From positions 868,001-932,000 of the forward strand of contig JARGSG010000011.1 of assembly GCA_030374805.1 (NCBI GenBank): DNA of 64,000 nt, written 5' to 3'. Both the position numbers and the translations under genes were made by a program. This document shows, in pieces, positions 29,551 to 38,849 of the stretch. The notes beneath the pieces were generated by a model. That model did no database searches, was not told the DNA's origin, and saw only the letters and a program-made list of their open reading frames with translations. This DNA is from Gracilaria gracilis. Taxonomy: Eukaryota > Rhodophyta > Florideophyceae > Gracilariales > Gracilariaceae. Positions within the stretch are counted from its first letter, which is position 1. Each line of letters begins with the position of its first letter.

Positions 29551-32500
29551 TCATCGCGCCCTTCGCATGTCGTCTTCCATGCGCAGCAGATCCAGTCCCT
29601 GTGCTCGTGCGAATTGTTCTAGCCGCGCCGCCCCCTTCATATCCGGCGCTAAGCCCGTCGCGCCCTGCCTCCGAAGCCTCCATAACATGTGCATCGTGCG
29701 CCCATCGCCGTGAACTCGAAGTGCTCTCTCCAGAAGCTGTACTGCTCGCGCCCCGTTCACCGCCACCCCCTCCGTTCCAGATGCCAGCAACTGAGCCAGA
29801 TTGTGGAACGCATACAGATTCTCTTCACTTTCAATTGCCCGTTCGTACAGTTCTATAGCTTGCGCACCATCTTGCTGCACTCCTTCGGCCCCGCTTGTCA
29901 ACAACCATGCCAGCCCCAACATAGCGTCGGTGCGACCGCTCTCATGGATGGCTCTGTTGAACAGCTCTATAGCTCGTTTCGGATTTGCGGGCACATCCCC
30001 CGCGCCGTGCGCGAGCAATAGAGCGAGGTTGTACATTGCATCAGTCTGCCCACCTTCATTGATTGCTCGTTCATACAGTTCTACAGCCTTCTTCACGTCC
30101 TTTTTTACACCTTCGGCCCCATTGGTGAGTAACAAAGCCAAACCGACCATTGCCTCGGTCCGGCCGCCTTCATTGCTCACAATCTCGAACAATTCAAATG
30201 CCCGCGCAGCGTTTGCTTCTACTCCTCGGTATCCTTTGCTCAGCAACTTGCCAAGGTAATACATTGCGTCAAGCCGCCCTTCTTCGTTAATGGCCCGCTC
30301 AAAAAGCTCTACAGCCCGCGCAGTGTGTGCTTCAGTGCACCATACCGATCGAGAGCTTAGAAGCCACGCGAGCGCCACCATGGCATCAGTGTTACCATAC
30401 TGGAGAACCGAAAACTCTAACAGCTGAACAGCTCTTTCAAAATTCACATTAACTCCGGCTGCTCCTACCGTAAGTAAGTTCGCCAGATAGTACATGGCAT
30501 CTGTTCGGCCTCCTTCTTCTATGGCACGTTGATACAGCTCTACAGCCCTAGAAGCGTCGACCGTTACGCCTGGTGCTCCATTGTTCAGCAGACTGGCTAA
30601 CTTTGACATGGCACCTGCATGGCCGCCTACCGCGATGGCACGTTCATATAACAGCACCGCTCGTGGAGCGTTTTGACTAACTCCCGGCGCTCCCACTGCG
30701 AGCAAGTTCGCCAAGTTGTACATTGCATCGATGTGTCCGCCCTCAAGGACCGTTTTTTCACCTATCATAATACCCCCCGCCATGATAGCTCTCTCATCTT
30801 CAAAGATAGCTCTTTCGTAAAGCGCCTTGGCCCGCACAGCATCTCTGCGAACCCCAAATGCACCCTTAGAGAGAAGCTTTGCCAGAGAATTAAGAACGTC
30901 TCTGTCTCTCGGCAAGTATGTCACCGCCATTTCAAGAATCAAATACTTCACTCGGAAGTCCTCCTTCACGGGAAGTGGCACTTTCGTCAGTACCTCTTCT
31001 TCCTCAGAGTTTCTCTCAGCTGGATATCCAAAAGAATCAGCATACGTAGGCAGCAAATAAGTACTGGAGTGAGATGTAATGAGAATTACCTCCATTAGCG
31101 AGCGTATGCTCTCGGTATGTTTTGTTCTTCTATCACAAAGCTGGAGAAGTACCAAGCACCGAAACAGCTTTTCCTCTACCTCTTGCCGTAAGCAAAGTCC
31201 ATATTCTCTCACAAGCGTTTCACAAGCGGGGTACGTAACTTCCAAAAGCGTTTGCCGCCTCTCCGGTGATAGTTTTGACGTACTCCTCTCTCCTTCTGGA
31301 AGAACTGTAGCCATGTATCGCATCAATACGTTTACAACTCTCCTCGGGGTTTTACCTGCTGATCCATGGGTAAAGAGGAAGTTTAGACACTTTGACAGCG
31401 GTTCACGGCCTTCGTCGACCCTTCCATATTCTAAGGCTGCTGACTCGTAAAGTAAAACTACTCTTTCGATATCGCATTCTTTTTCTTTGCTCAACCGATC
31501 TGCAAGTGTTAACAAATCTTCCTGCAAATCCGTCAGACTGCTTGCGTCTCCCTCACCGTTTTCAACACGGAGTGTGTATGATGGCAGTGCACTGCGAATC
31601 AAAAGCATCGCATGCTTCAGAACTCTAGATTGAACGTCTTCATATCTTACGACGTGCTGCTTTGTACCGGACAAGATGCTCACCAGCTGAGGCATGCCAT
31701 TTTCCTCCTGTATGTTTGAGGTCTTGGTGCGAACGCGGAGCTGCTGCTTCAGTAAACCACTGTTCTCTACTTCAAACTTGCAAAACTCGAACCGGAACGG
31801 CATCCACCCTTTCCAGACAGGAAACGATTCTCCAGAGGGAGTTGTCACATCACAAAAGCTATCATCCAATTTCCCTTTCGTTATGAAAAGGTCCACGTCC
31901 TTGGCGAAATGCTCCTTCCTCCATTTTTCCCTTCCTTCTAGCCTACCAAGAAACGCATCTCGCCAGAGCTCCCATCTGAAGTACCTTGACCTATCGTCCC
32001 ATTTGATCGCAAGAGACGAAATCAGACGTTGGTAAGGATCATTTGAATGGAATCTGATAACTATGGCACAGTCCTGCGGTGCACAAATAGGAACTATTCT
32101 TACTTCAATAGCTCTGAATGAATCAGATAATTGTTGAGCAGCACCACCGGTTTCATCGTCAGACTGCATCCGGATTATATGTGAATCGAATTGAGAAATG
32201 CCTGGTTCGTGATAGTTTTTAACCTCGGTCACGATCTGCAAGGAGGGGAAGGAAAGAATGCATTGTAGGATGGTCTTCGCACTTCCTGGTCCTCCGGGCG
32301 GGGGCTCAGGATCTTCGTCCTCGTCGATGTCTGGTCTCATGCTCTCTTCAATTTGCTCCTGCAGTTCCCATACAAGTCTCGACTGCAAACAGCGACTTCT
32401 CAACGCGACCTCCACATCCTTACCACGAATCACCGTAGAGAGTTCTGTGCTGATCTTGCAGCGATGAACCACTCGCATATTCTCGATTCTTACGTTAAAA

Positions 32501-34026
32501 GGCGGAGAGTCCGATGTTGAAAACCGTTCTTTGTTTTGAAACAACCATTGCGCCACAGTGGTTCGGACAGATTCCATCCTATAACCCATGAAGGTCATGA
32601 ACAGGTTCAAACTTCTACAAAAGTATTTTTCATCTGCGAAGTGATATCTCAATCTCCTTTGTTCCAGCTCTTTGTGTACCTCACGAAGGTCGTAACAATG
32701 GTCTGTCAATGGAGAGATACTGATATCATTTCTATCCTCATTCGGAGAACCCGTAGAATGGAGAGCTGATGTTGTGTAATTTGGCAGGGAACCTTGCGAA
32801 ATATCTTTCCATATTGGGTTTACCTCCAGAAGGAACAAAACACCATCCCCAGCACTCAAAGAGAGCCAAACATCAACCATTTCTCCAACCTTTAGCACAT
32901 GGCGATTACTCGATATCAATGATTGCCAGTTCCATGACATTGGAAACGAGAGCGGTAACTTAAACGTTGTGGAAACTCTACTTGTCGCCGTCCCAGGCCC
33001 TCCTCCGGGCGAGTGTAGCGCTTTGGTTTCTTGAGGAAACCAGTTTAACTGTTTTCGTAGATTAGTCAATGCTTGACTAACACCTTCTGTCGCAGAACGG
33101 GAATGTCTTCTATGATCTTCAAAAATCTCAGAAGACAAGTCACTGTCATCACTTCCAGGGTTCATGTTCATGGGATGTTCCAAAGCCACGTTGCCAAGAT
33201 TAAGGATTATAGTCAACCATTCCAACTTCTCCACATCGAAGTCATCGATTTGGGCACAAAATTCATCTCTGATAGATAGACCTGCCTTGACGCTGCTAAG
33301 ATGCCGATGGTAGATTCGATAACTTACACGATCCTTCCGTCTCTGAGTTAACCTCTTCATGTTGTGAGGAATTCCGAACGGCAAGCCTCTGCCACTGAGT
33401 ACTGCACTCTTGAGAAGTTCATCTTTAACAAGCCGGCCTTGTGACATTTGACTGCCTTCCTTCCACAGGTTCCAGAAAAACGGGCTTGTTGACGAAGACG
33501 ATGCATTGGAAAGTTCTGGCCATAGTTGCATCACCGCAGAGGCCAGGACTTCCGAAGCGAAATAGGCTGTTTTTTGTTCAAGAATCTCTACGGTATCGCC
33601 GCGGTCAGTAGCGTGATCAGCCTCAGGATCCGGCGCTACCTTGAAGGATGAGATCCATTCTTGGAGACCCTGGGCAGCAAATACAACCGACCAGTTCAGC
33701 CAAACTTCTTCTGGCTGTAAAGGGACTTGGTTCAGTTTACCACTCGTCTCCAGTCCGAGGGAGTAGCGTATGACGTCGACAAACGCAACAGAGCAAAAAA
33801 AGACAAACAATGCAGCAAAGTAAGAGAACTCAATAATCCAAATAAGAAGGCATTCGAGGAACTCTATGTAATCCCAAAACAAAGACGGCAATGTGAGACA
33901 TGATAAAGGTTTCTGTAGCCTCTGTGCCATATACGAGTCAAGTCTTAGCCTCGGCATTCTAAGCTGCAAAGGTGCGCCATCTCGAGCACGACACTTTGTA
34001 CTATCTGTTTGAGCATTGCTATTCAT
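29551..34026 (-). CDS. Large membrane-anchored Sel1-repeat protein
   Basis: The protein is 1,491 aa, single exon. Near the N-terminus, residues about 50-85 hold hydrophobic segments (IEFSYFAALFVFFCSVAFV). A middle part of about 800 aa has no family I recognise and contains C2- or beta-sandwich-like strands (VGEMVDVWLSLSAGDGVLFLLE). The last 430 aa are about 11 tandem Sel1-like repeats of 38 aa with the pattern DAMYxLAxLLxxGAxGV, then a stretch ending xxRAVELYERAI. Sel1 repeats are protein-binding solenoids, as in the ERAD factor SEL1L/Hrd3. This protein lacks a visible signal peptide, so ERAD is not implied. The open frame continues upstream into the neighbour's stop, but its first ATG is at 34026. 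Confidence 0.85.
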   Translation of the reverse strand: MNSNAQTDSTKCRARDGAPLQLRMPRLRLDSYMAQRLQKPLSCLTLPSLFWDYIEFLECLLIWIIEFSYFAALFVFFCSVAFVDVIRYSLGLETSGKLNQVPLQPEEVWLNWSVVFAAQGLQEWISSFKVAPDPEADHATDRGDTVEILEQKTAYFASEVLASAVMQLWPELSNASSSSTSPFFWNLWKEGSQMSQGRLVKDELLKSAVLSGRGLPFGIPHNMKRLTQRRKDRVSYRIYHRHLSSVKAGLSIRDEFCAQIDDFDVEKLEWLTIILNLGNVALEHPMNMNPGSDDSDLSSEIFEDHRRHSRSATEGVSQALTNLRKQLNWFPQETKALHSPGGGPGTATSRVSTTFKLPLSFPMSWNWQSLISSNRHVLKVGEMVDVWLSLSAGDGVLFLLEVNPIWKDISQGSLPNYTTSALHSTGSPNEDRNDISISPLTDHCYDLREVHKELEQRRLRYHFADEKYFCRSLNLFMTFMGYRMESVRTTVAQWLFQNKERFSTSDSPPFNVRIENMRVVHRCKISTELSTVIRGKDVEVALRSRCLQSRLVWELQEQIEESMRPDIDEDEDPEPPPGGPGSAKTILQCILSFPSLQIVTEVKNYHEPGISQFDSHIIRMQSDDETGGAAQQLSDSFRAIEVRIVPICAPQDCAIVIRFHSNDPYQRLISSLAIKWDDRSRYFRWELWRDAFLGRLEGREKWRKEHFAKDVDLFITKGKLDDSFCDVTTPSGESFPVWKGWMPFRFEFCKFEVENSGLLKQQLRVRTKTSNIQEENGMPQLVSILSGTKQHVVRYEDVQSRVLKHAMLLIRSALPSYTLRVENGEGDASSLTDLQEDLLTLADRLSKEKECDIERVVLLYESAALEYGRVDEGREPLSKCLNFLFTHGSAGKTPRRVVNVLMRYMATVLPEGERSTSKLSPERRQTLLEVTYPACETLVREYGLCLRQEVEEKLFRCLVLLQLCDRRTKHTESIRSLMEVILITSHSSTYLLPTYADSFGYPAERNSEEEEVLTKVPLPVKEDFRVKYLILEMAVTYLPRDRDVLNSLAKLLSKGAFGVRRDAVRAKALYERAIFEDERAIMAGGIMIGEKTVLEGGHIDAMYNLANLLAVGAPGVSQNAPRAVLLYERAIAVGGHAGAMSKLASLLNNGAPGVTVDASRAVELYQRAIEEGGRTDAMYYLANLLTVGAAGVNVNFERAVQLLEFSVLQYGNTDAMVALAWLLSSRSVWCTEAHTARAVELFERAINEEGRLDAMYYLGKLLSKGYRGVEANAARAFELFEIVSNEGGRTEAMVGLALLLTNGAEGVKKDVKKAVELYERAINEGGQTDAMYNLALLLAHGAGDVPANPKRAIELFNRAIHESGRTDAMLGLAWLLTSGAEGVQQDGAQAIELYERAIESEENLYAFHNLAQLLASGTEGVAVNGARAVQLLERALRVHGDGRTMHMLWRLRRQGATGLAPDMKGAARLEQFARAQGLDLLRMEDDMRRAR

Positions 34027-34121
34027 TGTTGCGTTATTCACAAGAACATCTTGTCTCCCTTCAGAGTGTTTCCCGTAGCGCAAAAAGCATAAAGTGTTGC
34101 CGTGAAGGAGCTGATTATCAA

Positions 34122-34556
34122 TCACAGAGTCGTTAATAACATGCGATCAGCAATCTGAGCAGCATCTGTATACTTTGGTTTGAAAAGGCGGTACTGAACT
34201 CCCATGGCGTCAAGAGCCTGAATGCTGGTTTTGCACCATTGGCGGAAATAGTTAAGTTGCCACAATCCCCAAGTGGTGCGACTAGCGTGCAACAAAGCAA
34301 ATAGCATAGCCACCAAGGCTGCCGCCATTTCTGGAAATTCTTTGCCTTCTGCTTGTGTGACGCAGTAAAAAAGAATATAGCCAGCTGGCACGATGGAGAA
34401 GATGAGATTGATGTAGCCCTCCCGGCGAGTTGTGCGCACAGTTTTCCATTTGGAGCTGATAAAGTCTTTGGCAGAAAACGCCGTCCATGGCAAAAACGCT
34501 GCGACGTATGCGGCGATTATTATCAACGGATTTTCGGCAAGGTCTGCGATGGACAT
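34122..34556 (-). CDS. Small three-segment membrane protein of unknown function
   Basis: The protein is 144 aa. It has three hydrophobic segments: PLIIIAAYVAAFLPWTAFS, YINLIFSIVPAGYILFYCV and MAAALVAMLFALLHASRTTWGLW. A soluble C-terminus of about 40 aa follows (WCKTSIQALDAMGVQYRLFKPKYTDA shortened here to its start). I recognise no family. The start is the first ATG. The 15 open codons before it begin with TTG. The stop lies only 95 nt before the ATG of the Sel1-repeat gene on the same strand. Confidence 0.55.
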   Translation of the reverse strand: MSIADLAENPLIIIAAYVAAFLPWTAFSAKDFISSKWKTVRTTRREGYINLIFSIVPAGYILFYCVTQAEGKEFPEMAAALVAMLFALLHASRTTWGLWQLNYFRQWCKTSIQALDAMGVQYRLFKPKYTDAAQIADRMLLTTL

Positions 34557-34926
34557 GATCGCTGGGTGTTTAGTTGCTCTTTTCCCCAGTGCAGTTTTCA
34601 ATGGCGATCGGTACTAGTGGGCGTTAGCGAGAGGTACCAACGATGCTTTCGCCAAGCAGAAGTTGTGTGGAAAAGTTGAGAGAAGCGGCGGTCCCTGGGC
34701 GGGCGGCGAACAAAAGGGGAGAATTGCAACAAGGATGATATAAGGGTCAGTTGTTGTGCAATTATTGTTGAGAACTGCATCTCTAGTTGACAAACGCAGA
34801 TTTTGTGATTTCGGCGACATATTTTGCACGCGGGAACTCAAGAGTACCAAGGGTAGTTGGAATGATGTATTTTTACCAAACTGGTACTGTACAGGTTAAA
34901 GTCTTTTCATCATCATCATCATGAGG

Positions 34927-34941
34927 CCCCACTGAGTGGGG
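34927..34941. repeat. Perfect 6-bp hairpin
   Basis: CCCCAC-TGA-GTGGGG, directly after a (CAT)n run. Confidence 0.6.
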
Positions 34942-35052
34942 ACTTGTTCAGTGTGCCACAGCGAAGCGCTCAAATGGAACAGACAAGGATCATCATGATC
35001 ATCATACCAATACCAATATCATAGATACCAACGTTACCTTGCTACGAAGGTA

Positions 35053-35690
35053 CAGTAGTTCCTCGCCAAAGTGTTTAGTGTACACAGTAGACCCTTGGTA
35101 TATGGGTAACGTTACCGCGTAAGATGGATATCCAGCATATTAGGATATGGTTGCCATCTACGCGAGCGAGAACCCGCTTTGGGTAGCTTCAGCAATGATT
35201 GCTTAGGATACGGGTATAGAGATAATGCAGGAGAACTGGAAAAAGCAAATGTTACATAAAACAGAGGTTTTATGATACGTTGCCCCCTTGTTGTAAGGAT
35301 ATATATTATTAAATTATAAGTTTTTCCACCCATGCATAGAGTTCATGAATTGTTTCCGCAATAGGCACCAACAGAGGTTGTACATAAACGGCTATACCCA
35401 ATAATGATGAAAAGACTGTCGAAGAAGACAGAGACACTACGTTGTTGGAAGAGTTGGCGATGGAAGACAAGCTGGATTACCTGGCTGCAGCGCTACTGGT
35501 TTTAGAGGAAAAAGTTGAAGGTAACCGTCAAGGTGTACTAGTTCTAAGAAGAACGCAAAGTTCGCTACACAGTCGACGTATTTCCAATATGACACAGTCT
35601 CGTATAACGACATTTTTTGCAGCTCAATAGGAGCCCAATACTCCGTGCTAGACCATGTAAAGACTATCCTTCTAACAAGGGTTTACTGTA
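35053..35690 (+). mobile_element. Remnant of a pogo/Tigger-like DNA transposon
   Basis: The right end, GGGTTTACTG followed by TA (35679-35690), has an inverted partner CAGTAGACCCTTGG at 35085 (12 of the first 13 bases match CAGTAAACCCTTG). A second TA-CAGTAGTTCCTCG sequence at 35051-35065 could be the true left end or that of a nested copy. A transposase-like C-terminal fragment lies inside, reading towards the right end, as expected for the family. The element is about 600 bp, far below the size needed for a full transposase, so it is internally deleted. The boundaries are uncertain. Confidence 0.45.
35388..35630 (+). pseudogene. C-terminal fragment of a pogo/Tigger-like transposase
   Basis: An 80-codon open stretch with no good ATG at its start. 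It contains LDYLAAALLVLEEKVEG and ends SRITTFFAAQ. A terminal xxITxFF motif is common at the end of Tigger/jerky-type transposases. The N-terminal and catalytic parts are missing. Confidence 0.4.
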
Positions 35691-35793
35691 GTAGAATTCA
35701 TCAGCAAGTGCCCCTTTTGCTTCAAACAGTCGAGAGAGTGTCCGTCGCTGAACAAAAATAAGAAACATCCAATCAGCGTGGCGCAGTTTAAAC

Positions 35794-35794
<1 letters not shown>

Positions 35795-35824
<30 letters not shown>
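35795..35824. repeat. Homopolymer C30
   Basis: An uninterrupted run of 30 C, ending 28 bp before the start codon of the SPINDLY-like gene. Runs of this length are hard to sequence, so the true length may differ. Confidence 0.85.
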
Positions 35825-35852
35825 ACCCTCCCCTCGCGCTGCGCTCGACGCC

Positions 35853-38849
35853 ATGCGCGCCGCCAGCGGTCAAGCGCCCCCTCCTCCTCCTCCTCCGCAT
35901 CCGCCCCCAATGCCGCGCTCAACGCCGCGCTCAACGCCAGGCCCACCGCCCGGACGCAGCGCCCGCGCCATGTCCGCGTCGCCGTTCCCCGCCGCGGCCG
36001 CGCACCGCGCGGCGCACCGCGCTCCCGTCTCGCCGCCGTCCTCGCCGTCTGCGCCGCCGCGTCCCTCCGTGGAGGCGCTGCTGTCGCAGGCGTCGTTCCT
36101 CTGCGCGCGCGGCCGCCACGCCGCCGCCGAGCGCGTCGTCACCACCGCGCTGTCGCTTCTGCCCTCCGCCCACGCGCAGTACGCGCCGGCGCTCGTGCAG
36201 CTCGCCGCCGTGCAGCAGGCGCATTCGCGCTTCGCCGACGCCCAACACACGCTTCGACGCGCCCTTCGCGCCGCGCCCGATTTTGTGCCCGCGCTGCAGG
36301 CGCTGGCGTCCATTTTGTCCAACAACCCCGTGCACTTGCCGGAGGCGTTGCAGCTGTTGAGACGCGCTGTCTCTGTTTCTTCCTCGCCTCAACACGCTTC
36401 GTTGCCGTTGCAGTTGGCCGCCTTGCTCACCGATGTGGGCGTGCGCCTCAAGATGGCCGGTTTGCCGGCCGATGCCGTCAACCATTATTCGGAGGCCCTC
36501 GACGTGTGCCCTACGTATGCGCAGGCTATGTACAACATGGCCGTGGCGCATGCTGACACCTCGCACACCGAAAAGGCTAGGATGTACTACGAGCAATGTC
36601 TGCAGCACAATTCTTCGCACGTCGAGGCATGGTGCAATCTTGGAGTGCTGCACAGAAACGCTGGCAGCCCTGATCTTGCTATGTGCGCCTACGAGAAGGC
36701 ACTTTCCTGCAATCCTAACTACGAACTGGCCAAAAGTAACCTCGCGGTCGCTCTATGCGAAAAGGGTACTGATATCAAGCATGTTGACCCCAAGCTAGCA
36801 AAGAAGCTCTACAAGCGCGCCCTTGCTCTCCAGCCGTGCTTTTCCGATGCTCATTACAACCTTGGCGTGCTCTATGCCGAAACTGGAAAGCTTGAACGTG
36901 CTTTACTGTCGTACAATCTTGCTGTTCAATTTAATCCACGTCTAACTGAGGCTCATAACAATCTTGGAGTCGTGCACAAGGAACTTGGAAACCTGCACAA
37001 AGCGCTTGAATGTTACAAACGTGCGCTGGAATGTGATCGCCAGCATCATCAGACTCATAACAATATTGCCGTTGTTTACACGCTCTTGGGTGACATCGAT
37101 TCTGCAAGTGAACATTTGCGCAACGCCAATGCTATTTCGCCGCATTACGCAGAAGCGTACAACAACATTGGCGTTCTTTTGCGAGATCAAGGTGATATTG
37201 ACCTGGCGATCACCCACTATGAACAATGCTACGAGATCGATCCCCGTGCCGACATGGCCGCCCAGAACCGCTTGCACGCTCTCAACTACAGCGAACACTG
37301 GAGCAAAACACGCGTTCATGATGAACATGTCGCATGGGGAGCTTCCTTTCAGAAACGCATTGATGACGAAATAGTCCAAGCTGCCAACGGATCGCAAACG
37401 GACAACCCAATTGCCGTGCACTTGCTTCGCTGTTTGGAGAATCCTCCACGTCCGCATCCTAGCCGACTTCGCGGTCCGAACACGGGTGCTCCGCTGCGAA
37501 TAGGGTACCTCTCTCCTGACTTCTTCACGCATTCAGTGAGCTATTTTGCGGAGGTGCTCTTGCAGAAATATGATCCCACAGGCTTCGAGGTGTACGCATA
37601 CGCTAATGTGGCACAGCCTGACGCGAAGACTGCTCGTTTCCAAAAGCTTCTGAAAGGTCGGTGGCGAAACATCTGGGGTCTCACGGCGTCTGCGGCCGCA
37701 AAGCTTATTGTCGAGGACAAGATCGACATTTTGGTAGAACTGGCTGGACATACGGCCAACAATCGTCTCGACATAATGGCACTTCGTCTCGCACCTGTTC
37801 AGGTTACGTGGATTGGGTACCCGAACACGACAGGACTGAAGACAATTGACTACAGGGTCACAGATGGCGCGGTTGATCCACCCAATACGTCCCAGCAGTT
37901 TTCGGAGAAGCTGTGGCGACTGCCTGACGTTTTCCTTTGTTACACTCCGTCTCTTGAGGCACCTGAAGAACCGAGCGAACCACCATTGCAATCATCCGGC
38001 GGTATAGTCACCTTCGGTTCGTTTAATGTTCTCGCAAAAGTACAGTCGCGAACGATAAGCCTGTGGGCGTCAATTTTGAAGCGTGTTCCTAACTCACGTT
38101 TGCTGTTAAAGGCAAAGCCTTTTGCAACCCCAACAGCAAAGAAACGAATGGAGGAATTGTTTGCAAAACAAGGGGTCTGTCCAGAGAGGCTAGACCTTGT
38201 GCCTCTCATACCGTCAACCAAATCACACCTGCAGGTGTATTCTCATGTGGATGTGGGATTGGACCCGTTTCCGTATGCTGGAACAACTACAACTTGTGAA
38301 GCTCTGTTCATGGGGGTACCAGTCATCACCATGGGAACGCGACCTGAAAATGGTGACCATGCTCATAACGTTGGAGTGTCGCTGCTCACGGTTGTTGGAC
38401 ATCCAGAGCTGGTTGCATATACCGATGAGGAGTACATCGAGAAGGCAGTCAGTTTGGGTACTGACCTGCCGCGCCTCAAAGCTATTCGCGGCTCACTGCG
38501 CACTGACATGATGGAAAGTCCACTGGGACAGGGTGAGAGGTATATGATCAATGTTGAGAAGATGTTTTGCGGAATGTGGGAGGAGAAAGGCGGAAGGATC
38601 GTGGAAGAAGGAAACTCCGCACCTTTGACCACGGAATGTGAGGAAATTCTCTCCAGCTCCATATGCAGATTGGGAGAAGAGTCTGTAGGTTCCGCGACTC
38701 CTCCATGTCGCTCCACTTGTGACAGTTCGGACGAAGAAGAATCTGTCAAGGACGCTTTAGAGCTTGGTGGAAGTACAATGTCAAAAGAGGCTCCCCATGT
38801 CACCGTTTGCCTGGCCGATGAAAGTGCTGTGGTAACCTTAAACAAATGA
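35853..38849 (+). CDS. SPY: SPINDLY-like GT41 glycosyltransferase (O-GlcNAc/O-fucosyl transferase)
   Basis: The protein is 998 aa, single exon. A Pro/Ala/Ser-rich start is followed by about ten TPRs at residues 65-470 (YAQAMYNMAVAHADT, VEAWCNLGVLHRNAGS, AEAYNNIGVLLRDQGD). The GT41 catalytic region runs from about 545: IGYLSPDFFTHSVSYF, ILVELAGHTANNRLDIM, VTWIGYPNTTGL, VTFGSFNVLAK and PYAGTTTTCEALFMGVPV. The order and spacing match plant SPINDLY, which fucosylates nuclear proteins, more than animal OGT. The sugar donor cannot be decided here. About 100 extra acidic/Ser-rich residues follow the catalytic domain. The start is the first ATG, just after C30. An upstream in-frame GTG would translate the C-run into polyproline. 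Confidence 0.93.
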   Translation: MRAASGQAPPPPPPPHPPPMPRSTPRSTPGPPPGRSARAMSASPFPAAAAHRAAHRAPVSPPSSPSAPPRPSVEALLSQASFLCARGRHAAAERVVTTALSLLPSAHAQYAPALVQLAAVQQAHSRFADAQHTLRRALRAAPDFVPALQALASILSNNPVHLPEALQLLRRAVSVSSSPQHASLPLQLAALLTDVGVRLKMAGLPADAVNHYSEALDVCPTYAQAMYNMAVAHADTSHTEKARMYYEQCLQHNSSHVEAWCNLGVLHRNAGSPDLAMCAYEKALSCNPNYELAKSNLAVALCEKGTDIKHVDPKLAKKLYKRALALQPCFSDAHYNLGVLYAETGKLERALLSYNLAVQFNPRLTEAHNNLGVVHKELGNLHKALECYKRALECDRQHHQTHNNIAVVYTLLGDIDSASEHLRNANAISPHYAEAYNNIGVLLRDQGDIDLAITHYEQCYEIDPRADMAAQNRLHALNYSEHWSKTRVHDEHVAWGASFQKRIDDEIVQAANGSQTDNPIAVHLLRCLENPPRPHPSRLRGPNTGAPLRIGYLSPDFFTHSVSYFAEVLLQKYDPTGFEVYAYANVAQPDAKTARFQKLLKGRWRNIWGLTASAAAKLIVEDKIDILVELAGHTANNRLDIMALRLAPVQVTWIGYPNTTGLKTIDYRVTDGAVDPPNTSQQFSEKLWRLPDVFLCYTPSLEAPEEPSEPPLQSSGGIVTFGSFNVLAKVQSRTISLWASILKRVPNSRLLLKAKPFATPTAKKRMEELFAKQGVCPERLDLVPLIPSTKSHLQVYSHVDVGLDPFPYAGTTTTCEALFMGVPVITMGTRPENGDHAHNVGVSLLTVVGHPELVAYTDEEYIEKAVSLGTDLPRLKAIRGSLRTDMMESPLGQGERYMINVEKMFCGMWEEKGGRIVEEGNSAPLTTECEEILSSSICRLGEESVGSATPPCRSTCDSSDEEESVKDALELGGSTMSKEAPHVTVCLADESAVVTLNK

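Larger units (their letters stand above)
34557..35852. other. Intergenic region with transposon remnant
   Basis: This lies between the membrane-protein gene and the SPINDLY-like gene. It contains CAT/ATG trinucleotide repeats (34908-34923 and 34989-35004), a hairpin at 34927-34941, the pogo/Tigger-like remnant, and C30 just before the next gene. Confidence 0.5.

Noticed and set aside
34026-34125. An extended start for the Sel1-repeat protein at 34125.
   Set aside because: That codon is GTG and overlaps the upstream stop. The first ATG is at 34026.
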